Shown here: positions 1-5,623 of the stretch, one piece after another
How positions within the stretch are numbered: position 1 is the stretch's first letter
Layout: each line of letters opens with the position of its first letter
DNA from: Rhizobacter sp.
GTDB lineage: Bacteria > Pseudomonadota > Gammaproteobacteria > Burkholderiales > Burkholderiaceae
DNA: 5,623 nucleotides
Direction of reading: 5' to 3'
Assembly: GCA_014379885.1 (NCBI GenBank)
Contig: JACMKW010000276.1
Location: 1 to 5,623, forward strand
Notes under the pieces: model-generated
The model's input: only the letters and a program-made list of their open reading frames with translations
Databases searched by the model: none
Told to the model about the DNA's origin: nothing
Translations under genes and position numbers: made by a program

Positions 1-871
1 GGCGATAGGCCTCGTGATTGCGTCGGTTGGTTGCCACGAAGTTGTCTATGGATCGCATGGACGCGAGCCCCATCGCAGCACAGACCTCGTTCATCTTGCC
101 GTTGGTGCCGACGTACGACACCTCGTCAACGCCAGTGAAGCCGAAGTTGACCATCGCCCGAAGGCGCGTGGCCAACTCGTCATCGTTCGTGGTGATCGCC
201 CCGCCTTCGAAGGTGTTGAAGAACTTGGTGGCGTGGAAGCTGAAGACTTCGGCCTTGCCAAACCCGCCAATCATGCGCCCGCCATGGGTACAGCCAAACG
301 CATGTGCCGCATCGAACAACAGGTGCAGGCCATGCTCATCGGCAATGGCCTGCAGCTCCTCGACCGGACAGGCGCGCCCCCAGAGGTGCACCCCGATGAT
401 GCCGGTGGTGCGATCGGTGATGAGACGCCTCACCTGAGTCGGGTCGAGCACGTGGGAATCTTCAGCGACGTCGCAGAACACGGGTGTGATCTGCTGCCAT
501 TGCAAGGCATGCGCGGTGGCCACAAAAGTCATCGAGGGAATGATGACTTCACCTTGCATCGGCATCGCACGAATGGCGATCTCCAGACCCACGGTGGCGT
601 TGCAAACTGCCACGCAGTGTTTCACGCCCAGGTACTTGCACAGTGCCGCTTCCAGCTCTCGAACCGACTCGCCGTGATTGGTGTACCACTTTGAATCGAG
701 GATGCGCTCGACGCGTTGCATGAAGCTGGCGCGGTCGCCAAGGTTGGGCTGGCCAACGTACAACTTGTGGTCGAAGGCCGGTGGACCCCCGAACACGGCA
801 AGTTCGTCGATGCTTTTTTTCACCGCACCGCGCCGGCTGGATGCCTGTGGAAGAAGCGACACGCTTGTCAT
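1..871 (-). CDS. DegT/DnrJ/EryC1/StrS-family aminotransferase (sugar aminotransferase), C-terminus off the left edge
   Basis: The first 290 codons are visible; the gene continues past base 1. Family members are PLP enzymes that usually transfer an amino group to a keto-sugar nucleotide for LPS, capsule or glycan synthesis in the cytoplasm. Seen: NATVGLEIAIRA (91-102) near the PLP phosphate site, the aspartate of FDAAHAFG (D187) expected to contact the pyridine nitrogen, SFHATKFFNTFEGG (211-224) with presumed Schiff-base lysine K216, and GKMNEVCAAMGLA (258-270). These are the standard family blocks, in order. The ATG at 871 was chosen because it overlaps the glycosyltransferase stop as ATGA, implying coupled translation. 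It gives about 20 residues before the conserved IDELAVFGGPPAF block, longer than I would expect; a GTG at 823 is the alternative. Family assignment is firm. The sugar (for example a 4-keto-6-deoxy nucleotide sugar) cannot be told from this sequence. Confidence 0.9.
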   Translation of the reverse strand, partial: MTSVSLLPQASSRRGAVKKSIDELAVFGGPPAFDHKLYVGQPNLGDRASFMQRVERILDSKWYTNHGESVRELEAALCKYLGVKHCVAVCNATVGLEIAIRAMPMQGEVIIPSMTFVATAHALQWQQITPVFCDVAEDSHVLDPTQVRRLITDRTTGIIGVHLWGRACPVEELQAIADEHGLHLLFDAAHAFGCTHGGRMIGGFGKAEVFSFHATKFFNTFEGGAITTNDDELATRLRAMVNFGFTGVDEVSYVGTNGKMNEVCAAMGLASMRSIDNFVATNRRNHEAYR

Positions 872-1902
872 GCGGTTGATGCCCCGGTGGATGTTCGGTG
901 CAACTGCGCCAGGCGCAGTGCCAGCGGGCGAGGAAGAACCAGCACACCCATCATCCAGATCGAGGTCACCAGCTTCATTCCCAGCCCGATCATGGGCCAG
1001 TGCCAGACCGATTGCAGCGCCAGGCGCATCAGCTTGCCTCGCGACACCGAGGCCGCACCCGGCGCGATGGCCCCCTTGTCCTTGCCCTCTTTTTTGTCCT
1101 GGTCGCCGAAGCGCAGGCAGATGGCCGCAAGCCGCGCCTCCCAAGGCGCGAGCAACTGAGGAACGCGCGGTTTCTGGTTCAGCCGCGACAGTGACTGCTC
1201 CACGAAGCGCTTGGTGGAATCGGCGCGCTCGTACTCCGACCACAGCCCCGTCGGGGCATTGTTCATCAACAGCGAGCCGTCGTCAGTGGGGCGGTGCAGT
1301 CGATAAGCGCCCTGGGCTGCCGGCAAGGTGACCACCTCGCCGTAGGCGGGCGCCAGCAGAATCGGCACTGAATCAGCGGCTATGCGCCACTGGGTCTCGC
1401 TCATTGGCAACACTTGCCGAAGAAAACTGGCGCTGTAGGCGTTGCCCGAACCCGGAGGCGACCCGTAGGTACCGAATTCGCGCACCAGCGCCAATGCCTG
1501 GTGGTCGTGCATGTGGTGCGGGATCTGCCGGCCCAGCGAGCGCCCTTCGCGATCCACCATCAACAGCGGGAATTGAACCTTGCTCACCCCGCCATGCCAT
1601 GCCGCAGCGACGTTTGCGGCCGCTTCGGGGTACAGCCAATCATCGGCGTCGAGAAAGATGACAATTTCGCCGCTGGATGCAGCAAACCCGGCGTTGTAGG
1701 CTGAGCCCTGACCCCCGTTGGGTTTGGCGATCAGTTTGATGCGATCGGCGAAACGATTGATCACATCGACCGACCCGTCGGTAGACCCGTCGTCGACAAC
1801 GATCAACTCGACATCATCATGTGTCTGGGCCAGAGACGATTCGATGGCTTGGGCGACGAATTCGCGATAGTTGTAGTTGTCGATGACGATGCTGAGGCGC
1901 AT
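868..1902 (-). CDS. Family 2 glycosyltransferase (GT-A fold)
   Basis: A 344-residue protein. GT2 enzymes transfer a sugar from a nucleotide donor to a lipid-linked or glycan acceptor at the inner face of the cytoplasmic membrane. Seen: N-terminal SIVIDNYNYREFV (4-16), VVDDGSTDGS (35-44) of the nucleotide-binding region, NGGQGSAYNAGF (62-73), and the metal-binding DXD-type motif in FLDADDW (83-89). The second half is less conserved: it has a charged stretch (QDKKEGKDKG, 268-277) and a hydrophobic C-terminal segment (about 302-325) that could be a membrane anchor. The reading frame is open further upstream to 2058, but that would overlap nth on the other strand. The ATG at 1902 starts exactly at the conserved domain, so I chose it. 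There is no clear Shine-Dalgarno in front of it. Its stop overlaps the aminotransferase start by 4 bases, so the two are probably one operon in a polysaccharide cluster. Donor and acceptor are unknown. Confidence 0.9.
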   Translation of the reverse strand: MRLSIVIDNYNYREFVAQAIESSLAQTHDDVELIVVDDGSTDGSVDVINRFADRIKLIAKPNGGQGSAYNAGFAASSGEIVIFLDADDWLYPEAAANVAAAWHGGVSKVQFPLLMVDREGRSLGRQIPHHMHDHQALALVREFGTYGSPPGSGNAYSASFLRQVLPMSETQWRIAADSVPILLAPAYGEVVTLPAAQGAYRLHRPTDDGSLLMNNAPTGLWSEYERADSTKRFVEQSLSRLNQKPRVPQLLAPWEARLAAICLRFGDQDKKEGKDKGAIAPGAASVSRGKLMRLALQSVWHWPMIGLGMKLVTSIWMMGVLVLPRPLALRLAQLHRTSTGASTA

Positions 1903-2001
1903 AAAAATCAGAAAGTGAGTAGGCTTTGAAACAAGTGCCACAGACTGGTATTTCAGCTGAGCAATAACGGTACCACTGTCCGCTATATCGAACCCGGTCC
2001 C
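1903..2001. other. Divergent intergenic region between the glycosyltransferase and nth
   Basis: This 99-base gap lies between two genes reading away from each other, so it should hold the nth promoter and, if the glycosyltransferase is first in its operon, that promoter as well. It is visibly more AT-rich than the flanking genes. I found no convincing operator palindrome and no strong ribosome binding site before either start codon. One weak promoter-like arrangement for nth is listed separately; nothing as good was seen on the minus strand. Confidence 0.6.
1926..1954 (+). promoter_or_regulatory. Weak sigma-70-like promoter candidate for nth
   Basis: TTGAAA (1926-1931, five of six matches to the -35 consensus) is followed after 17 bases by TATTTC (1949-1954), which matches the -10 consensus at only three positions. 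TGG immediately before the -10 resembles an extended -10 element. Transcription would start about 40 bases upstream of the nth ATG. The spacing is good but the -10 is poor. An unrelated TATATC at 1984-1989 has no matching -35. Treat as a candidate only. Confidence 0.25.
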
Positions 2002-2658
2002 ATGAAAACAACCCTGATCGAACCCTTCTTCGCCACGCTGAAGGCCGCCAACCCCCACCCCGTCACCGAACTCGAATACACCAACGCGTTCGAGTTGCTG
2101 GCGGCCGTGTTGCTATCGGCCCAGGCCACCGACGTGGGGGTGAACAAGGCCACGCGCAAGCTCTTCGCGGTGGCCAACACGCCGCAGAAGATGCTGGCCC
2201 TCGGGGTCGACGGTGTCAGCGACTACATCAAGACCATCGGCCTGTTTCGCAACAAGGCCAGGAACCTCGTCGAGACCAGCCGCCTCCTTATAGAGCAGCA
2301 CGGTGGCCAGGTGCCACCCAGCCGTGAGGCACTGCAAGCCCTGCCCGGTGTGGGCCGCAAGACGGCCAACGTCGTGCTCAACGTGGTGTTCGGCGAGCCG
2401 ACCATGGCAGTCGACACGCACATCTTCCGCGTGGGCAACCGCACCGGGCTCGCGCCGGGAAAAAACCCGCTCGAAGTGGAGATGGGGTTGCTCAAGCGTG
2501 TGCCCCCCGCGTACATGCAGCACGCACACCATTGGCTGATCTTGCATGGCCGCTATGTGTGCCAGGCGCGCAAGCCGCTGTGCGAGCAGTGCCAGGTGCT
2601 GCGTTACTGCGACTCGGCGCCGCCTGAGTTGCTGAAGAAACTCACGCCGGCGCTGTAG
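2002..2658 (+). CDS. nth: Endonuclease III (DNA glycosylase/AP lyase)
   Basis: A 218-residue base-excision repair enzyme that removes oxidised pyrimidines such as thymine glycol from DNA and cuts the abasic site by beta-elimination. The family signature is complete. ELLAAVLLSAQATD (31-44) is followed by the helix-hairpin-helix LPGVGRKTANVVL (114-126) with nucleophile K120. VDTHIFRV (137-144) carries the catalytic aspartate D138. The iron-sulfur loop has cysteines C187, C194, C197 and C203 in the C-X6-C-X2-C-X5-C spacing. These positions coincide with the E. coli Nth numbering as I remember it, which supports the ATG at 2002; the C-terminus is a few residues longer than the 211-residue E. coli protein. 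No good Shine-Dalgarno is visible. In some bacteria nth follows an rnf electron-transport cluster; here it stands alone on its strand, between a polysaccharide cluster and a corrinoid operon, and is probably transcribed by itself. Confidence 0.97.
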   Translation: MKTTLIEPFFATLKAANPHPVTELEYTNAFELLAAVLLSAQATDVGVNKATRKLFAVANTPQKMLALGVDGVSDYIKTIGLFRNKARNLVETSRLLIEQHGGQVPPSREALQALPGVGRKTANVVLNVVFGEPTMAVDTHIFRVGNRTGLAPGKNPLEVEMGLLKRVPPAYMQHAHHWLILHGRYVCQARKPLCEQCQVLRYCDSAPPELLKKLTPAL

Positions 2659-2690
2659 CCGCGGCGTGCTGCCCGGCCGCCTACAGTGCC
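2649..2690. terminator. Candidate shared terminator hairpin spanning both stop codons of nth and cobD
   Basis: GGCGCTGTAG (2649-2658) can pair with CTACAGTGCC (2681-2690) over ten positions, one of them a G-U wobble in the plus-strand transcript (a C-A mismatch on the minus strand). After a two-base CC bulge, GCGGC (2661-2665) pairs with GCCGC (2676-2680), leaving a 10-base loop. The TAG of nth lies in the left arm and the TAG of cobD in the right arm. There is no T-run directly after the stem in either direction, so it is not a classical intrinsic terminator; it could still block convergent transcription or protect 3' ends. The pairing is read directly from the sequence; the function is inferred. 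Confidence 0.45.
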
Positions 2691-3622
2691 CGCGCCACCC
2701 ACGACAACACCGTCAGCACCATGGCGGCCCAGGCGGCCATGGTGGCGTGGCCCAAGGCCTGCGCCATGTTGCGCGCCGACGGCGAGGCGCCGGTTTCATT
2801 GATCACGTACACGCCGGGCTTGGCCAGGCGCACGCCCAACCGCAAGGCCATGGCGCCCATGGCCCAGCCGCCATTGGGTGACGGCGTGCGGCCTGCCTGC
2901 CGCCGCAGCGAGCGCCAGTTGGAAGAGCGCCAAGCCGGGTACAGGCTGAGCGCGGTAATGCGCGCCGGCAGCCATGACAGCACGTCATCGGCACGCGCAG
3001 CCCATTTGCCGGCCCACTCCCACACACCGCGGTTGCCCCACATGCCGTCGATGGTGCTCGCAAGGCGGTACACCACAGCCCCCGGCAACCCGGCCACGGC
3101 AAACCAGAACAGTGGGGCGACCACGGAATCATTGAGGCGATCGGCCAGCGTTTCGATCGCGGTTTCGCGCAAGGCCTCTTCATCGAAGCCGCTCAGGTCG
3201 CGGTTCACTAGCCGCGACAAACGCTCGCGCGCAGGCTCGATGCCAACGGCGAGCGCGTCTTCGACAGCCAGCACCTCGTCGCGCAACATGCGCCAGGCCA
3301 GCATGGGTTTGAGCAGAAGCGCAAGCAACGGGATGGCCCACCATGCTGACAAACCCAGCACCCACTTTTGCAACCACCAAGACAAGCCGCCCAGCCCACA
3401 GGCCAACACCACCCAGACAGCAGCACCACCCCAGAAAGCCGGGCCGGGCTGCAGCACCCGAAGGCGGCAGCCGAGCGGCCACAGCAGCTTGCCGAGCCAG
3501 GCAACAGGGTGGATGGCATCGGGCGGCTCGCCAAAAATTGCATCCAGGGCCCAGGCGAGCAGCAGCGCAAGGGCCAACACCAGGGCGGGAACGAAGGGGC
3601 CGGAGCTTGCGAGAGAGGTCAT
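2681..3622 (-). CDS. cobD: Adenosylcobinamide-phosphate synthase (CobD/CbiB family)
   Basis: A 313-residue integral membrane protein. The family attaches (R)-1-amino-2-propanol or its phosphate to adenosylcobyric acid, giving adenosylcobinamide (phosphate), a late step of adenosylcobalamin assembly. Seen: the N-terminal hydrophobic helix followed by LDAIFGEPPDAIHPVAWLG (26-44), the central ETLADRLNDSVVAPLFW block (157-173), YRLASTIDGMWGNR (185-198), and SPNGGWAMGAMA (248-259), all hallmarks of CobD/CbiB. Further hydrophobic stretches lie at about 63-81, 93-108 and 294-308. Length is normal for the family. The ATG at 3622 overlaps the ATPase stop as TGATG, so translation is probably coupled; the ribosome binding site is weak. 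It is the last gene of the operon and converges with nth. The symbol follows the Pseudomonas usage; the enterobacterial name is cbiB, and Salmonella CobD is a different enzyme. Confidence 0.96.
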   Translation of the reverse strand: MTSLASSGPFVPALVLALALLLAWALDAIFGEPPDAIHPVAWLGKLLWPLGCRLRVLQPGPAFWGGAAVWVVLACGLGGLSWWLQKWVLGLSAWWAIPLLALLLKPMLAWRMLRDEVLAVEDALAVGIEPARERLSRLVNRDLSGFDEEALRETAIETLADRLNDSVVAPLFWFAVAGLPGAVVYRLASTIDGMWGNRGVWEWAGKWAARADDVLSWLPARITALSLYPAWRSSNWRSLRRQAGRTPSPNGGWAMGAMALRLGVRLAKPGVYVINETGASPSARNMAQALGHATMAAWAAMVLTVLSWVARAL

Positions 3623-4389
3623 CAGTCCAGGTTGGGCAGCGCCATGAAACGGTCACCAAAACGTTCGATGCGAATGGCATGGTCGAACACCGCAGCGAGC
3701 GCATCATGCACTGTCGGGTCATCCACCCGGCCGGCGGCCGCGACGCCACCGTCTTTCATGATCACCAAACGATCGGCCTGCAGGGCCAGCGGCACGTCGT
3801 GCAACACGCTCACCACCGTGCGGTCTTGGGCCAGCCGTTTGAACAAGCGCACCAGGGCTACCTGGTGGGGTGGGTCGAGGTGGGTGGTGGGTTCGTCCAG
3901 CAGCAACAAAGGCGCGTCGACCGCCAGCGCACGCGCGAGCAACACACGCTGGCGCTCGCCACCCGACAGCTCGTTCAGCCGCCGGTGCGGCCAGGCATGG
4001 CACTCGGCGGCCACCATCGCTTGCTGCACCAAAGCGTGGTCATGCGCGCTCGGTTCGGCGAACAGGCCCAGCTGCGGCAGGCGGCCCAGCTGCACGATCT
4101 CTCGCACGGTGAGCTCGCCGGTCGCGCCGCCCTGTTGCGCCAGCCAGGCGATCTGCTGCGCTCGCTCGCGCACCGACCAGCTCGCGAGGGGCCGACCGTG
4201 CAGCAGCACGCGCCCGCCCGCCAGTGATTGCAAGCCCGCGAGGCTGCGCAACAACGTCGACTTGCCCGCGCCATTGGGGCCGACGATGACCGTCCAACCC
4301 GGCTGCAGCGACAAAGACAGCTCGCGCAGCACCAAGCGGCCGCCAAGCGACACCGACAAGTTCTCGGCTTGCAATGGCGGCGTGTTCAT
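3622..4389 (-). CDS. btuD: Cobalamin/corrinoid ABC transporter ATP-binding protein (BtuD/FecE type)
   Basis: A 255-residue cytoplasmic ATPase expected to pair as a dimer with the permease encoded just upstream and drive corrinoid import. Nucleotide-binding motifs are complete: Walker A GPNGAGKST (37-45), Q-loop around Q85/Q86, signature LSGGERQR (141-148), Walker B LLLLDEP (161-167) with catalytic E166, D-loop THLD (169-172), and switch histidine H197. The ATG at 4389 was chosen over one at 4416 because it overlaps the permease stop as TGATG and has GAAAGGTG just upstream as a ribosome binding site; the longer form would begin inside the permease gene. By sequence alone it could equally serve a ferric siderophore or haem transporter. 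The cobalamin role rests on cobD overlapping its 3' end and on the permease and binding protein upstream. Confidence 0.9.
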   Translation of the reverse strand: MNTPPLQAENLSVSLGGRLVLRELSLSLQPGWTVIVGPNGAGKSTLLRSLAGLQSLAGGRVLLHGRPLASWSVRERAQQIAWLAQQGGATGELTVREIVQLGRLPQLGLFAEPSAHDHALVQQAMVAAECHAWPHRRLNELSGGERQRVLLARALAVDAPLLLLDEPTTHLDPPHQVALVRLFKRLAQDRTVVSVLHDVPLALQADRLVIMKDGGVAAAGRVDDPTVHDALAAVFDHAIRIERFGDRFMALPNLD

Positions 4390-5405
4390 CACACCTTTCG
4401 CCTGTGCAAAAGCCACAGCAGGTAGCCGCCACCCAGCACCGCGGTGAGCACACCCACCGGCAACTCTTGCGGCGCCGTGAGGCTGCGCGCCAGCACATCG
4501 GCGGCAAGCAGCAACACGCCGCCCATGGCCGCGCTTGCCACCAGCGTGAAGCCATGCGCCGCCGGTGCAAAGCGCCGCACCAAGTGGGGCGACACCAGGC
4601 CCACAAACGCGATCAAGCCTGCCTGCGACACCGCCAAGCCGGTGGCGAGCGCGAGCGCCGCCACCAGCGCGATGCGAACGCGCGACAAGGCGACCCCGAG
4701 GCTGACAGCGCTTTCTTCACCGAGCGTGAGGGCGTCGAGTGCGCGCGACAAACGCCATGCGAGCGGCAGTGCAACGCCCAAGCCAGCCGCCATCAGCACG
4801 CAGCTGCTCCACCCGAGGAAGCCCGTGGAGCCGAGCAAGAACGCCTGCTTGCCACGCAAGGCCTCGGGCGCGAGGTTGGTGACGAGATCGCTCAGTGCGC
4901 CCAGCATCACACCGACCACCACACCCGCCAACAAGAGCCGCGTGGTTTCATGCGCACCTCGTGCCAGCGCCAACGTCAACATCACACCCAATAAGGCACC
5001 CACGAAGGCCGCACCGACGAGCCCGACGCGCGCCACCATGTCGGCGGTGGCGATGCTGATGCCCTGCCCCGCCAATGCGCCGGCCGCCAGCACCAGCACC
5101 ACACCCAGCACGGCGCCCGTTGCCGAGCCCAACAAGTACGGATCTGCCAGCGGGTTGCGAAATAGCCCCTGCGCCATGGCACCGGCCAAACCAAGCAAGG
5201 CGCCGGTGAGCCAGGCTCCCACGGTGCGAGGTGCACGAATCTGGCCGACGAGCAATCCGCCGTCGGGCCCGTTGAGAAGCGCGAGCGTCTGCGGCAGCGA
5301 CCAACCCTCACTGCCAGCCGCCAAGCCCGCCAAGGCGAACAGCAGCGTCAGCCCGAACAAGCCGAACGCAAGGCGCCGACGGGCGCGCCGCTCTGCATCC
5401 GACAT
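4389..5405 (-). CDS. btuC: Cobalamin/corrinoid ABC transporter permease (BtuC/FecCD family)
   Basis: A 338-residue inner-membrane permease, typical in length for the FecCD family, whose dimer forms the translocation path for vitamin B12, ferric siderophores or haem. Seen: a short arginine-rich N-terminus, then a first hydrophobic helix (about 12-30); the family block RAPRTVGAWLTGALLG (57-72) continuing to AQGLFRNPLADPYLLG (78-93); the cytoplasmic segment LTLGEESAVSLGV (226-238); GLIAFVGLVSPHLVRRF (263-279), a diagnostic motif near the ATPase contact; and the C-terminal PVGVLTAVLGGGYLLWLL (316-333). The remainder is almost continuous hydrophobic helices, about ten in all by eye. The ATG at 5405 is preferred over one at 5435: it overlaps the binding-protein stop as TGATG and has GAAGGAG eight bases upstream. 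Substrate assignment to corrinoids rests on the operon with cobD. Confidence 0.92.
   Translation of the reverse strand: MSDAERRARRRLAFGLFGLTLLFALAGLAAGSEGWSLPQTLALLNGPDGGLLVGQIRAPRTVGAWLTGALLGLAGAMAQGLFRNPLADPYLLGSATGAVLGVVLVLAAGALAGQGISIATADMVARVGLVGAAFVGALLGVMLTLALARGAHETTRLLLAGVVVGVMLGALSDLVTNLAPEALRGKQAFLLGSTGFLGWSSCVLMAAGLGVALPLAWRLSRALDALTLGEESAVSLGVALSRVRIALVAALALATGLAVSQAGLIAFVGLVSPHLVRRFAPAAHGFTLVASAAMGGVLLLAADVLARSLTAPQELPVGVLTAVLGGGYLLWLLHRRKV
4392..4399 (-). promoter_or_regulatory. Ribosome binding site deciding the btuD start
   Basis: On the minus strand, GAAAGGTG lies inside the last codons of the permease gene, with the AGG core four bases from the ATG at 4389. It supports that start over the upstream ATG at 4416. 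Confidence 0.6.
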
Positions 5406-5623
5406 CAGCGAGGCTCCTTCAAGCGAACCAGGCAATCGGTCAACAACTGCGCCGCTTCGCCCATGCGCGGGCCGGGGCGGATCAGCAGTTCATAGCGCGC
5501 CACGTCGAAGCTGCAGCTGCGTTGTTGCACCAGTGCCGTGAGCGAACTCCAGCCGGGGCGCTTGGGCATGTCTGCCAGGTTGCTTTGGACAGCAATGATG
5601 ATGTCGGGGCGGGCGCGCACCAC
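5405..5623 (-). CDS. btuF: Corrinoid ABC transporter substrate-binding protein (BtuF-like), C-terminal fragment
   Basis: Only the last 72 codons are in the window; the N-terminus, with any signal peptide, lies beyond the right edge. The GTG codons at the edge are internal valines, not a start. The fragment fits the end of a class III periplasmic binding protein: VVRARPDIIIAV (1-12) matches the 'arrPDiii' strand, WSSLTAL (25-31) the helix after it, and RPGPRMGEAAQLLTDCL (49-65) the closing 'RPGPR' helix typical of BtuF/FepB-type proteins. In the periplasm it would capture cobalamin or a precursor and deliver it to the permease. Its TGA overlaps the permease ATG, and its last codons carry that gene's ribosome binding site. 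Without the N-terminal lobe the ligand cannot be judged from sequence; the assignment to corrinoid comes from the cobD-linked operon. Confidence 0.82.
   Translation of the reverse strand: MVRARPDIIIAVQSNLADMPKRPGWSSLTALVQQRSCSFDVARYELLIRPGPRMGEAAQLLTDCLVRLKEPR
5414..5420 (-). promoter_or_regulatory. Strong ribosome binding site for the permease gene
   Basis: GAAGGAG on the minus strand lies within the last codons of the binding-protein gene, eight bases before the ATG at 5405. It is the best Shine-Dalgarno match among the starts in this window and fixes the permease start at 5405 rather than 5435. Confidence 0.75.

Noticed and set aside
14..1331. Plus-strand open frames across the aminotransferase and glycosyltransferase
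   Set aside because: These are shadows of the minus-strand genes, which carry complete catalytic motifs in their own frames; no ribosome binding sites or family resemblance were seen.
1903..2058. N-terminal extension of the glycosyltransferase by 52 residues from an ATG at 2058
   Set aside because: It would run antisense across the start of nth and adds residues with no resemblance to the family; the conserved GT2 domain begins right at the ATG at 1902.
2113..2547. Minus-strand open frames of 97 and 144 codons opposite nth
   Set aside because: nth carries every catalytic and cluster-binding residue on the plus strand; the antisense translations look random.
4390..4416. Longer btuD beginning at the ATG at 4416
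   Set aside because: It would overlap the permease by 28 bases, while the ATG at 4389 has a good ribosome binding site and the same TGATG arrangement as its neighbours.
2721..4447. Long plus-strand open frames of about 290-360 codons opposite cobD and btuD
   Set aside because: Low-complexity Arg/Gln/Ala/Ser/His-rich translations without motifs; cobD and btuD on the minus strand explain the sequence fully.
5406..5435. Longer permease beginning at the ATG at 5435
   Set aside because: The ATG at 5405 has GAAGGAG at proper spacing and overlaps the upstream stop by one base; the extra ten residues look like out-of-frame binding-protein sequence.
4444..5541. Open plus-strand frame of 365 codons opposite the permease gene
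   Set aside because: Its Ser/Ala/Pro/Thr-rich translation has no recognisable motif and is what the complement of GC-rich membrane-protein codons produces. The minus strand encodes a complete FecCD permease here.
4389..5623. Ferric siderophore or haem transporter instead of a corrinoid transporter
   Set aside because: These families share motifs, so it cannot be excluded from sequence alone. The direct overlap with cobD makes corrinoid uptake the better reading, and no iron-related gene is visible.

Overview
The window is high-GC proteobacterial DNA and reads as a chromosomal segment of a betaproteobacterium, most likely of the order Burkholderiales. That placement is an inference from base composition and protein style, not from a database comparison. 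Five of the six genes are on the minus strand; only nth is on the plus strand. No RNA gene, insertion sequence, CRISPR array or phage-like gene was found.

Left part (1-1902, minus strand): the 5' end of a surface-polysaccharide type cluster. A family 2 glycosyltransferase is followed, through a 4-base ATGA overlap, by a DegT/DnrJ/EryC1/StrS-family sugar aminotransferase that runs off the left edge. Together they suggest synthesis and transfer of an amino sugar for LPS, a capsule or an exopolysaccharide. A 99-base divergent gap (1903-2001) separates this cluster from nth.

Middle (2002-2658, plus strand): nth, encoding endonuclease III, a base-excision repair glycosylase/AP lyase. It keeps both catalytic residues and all four iron-sulfur cysteines. 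It converges on the next gene, and only 22 bases separate the two stop codons. An imperfect inverted repeat spans this gap, with one stop codon in each arm, and may be a shared terminator.

Right part (2681-5623, minus strand): a tightly packed corrinoid operon read right to left. It holds the C-terminal end of a BtuF-like periplasmic binding protein, a BtuC-like permease, a BtuD-like ATPase, and CobD/CbiB (adenosylcobinamide-phosphate synthase). All three junctions are 1-base TGATG overlaps. The first three genes would import cobalamin or a precursor, and CobD acts in a late step of adenosylcobalamin assembly, so the operon fits corrinoid uptake coupled to salvage or late synthesis. Its promoter, and any cobalamin riboswitch, would lie beyond the right edge.

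Nothing here amounts to a clearly undescribed system. The points most worth a second look are the stop-codon-embedded inverted repeat, the chain of coupled starts in the corrinoid operon, and the polysaccharide cluster next to the housekeeping gene nth.
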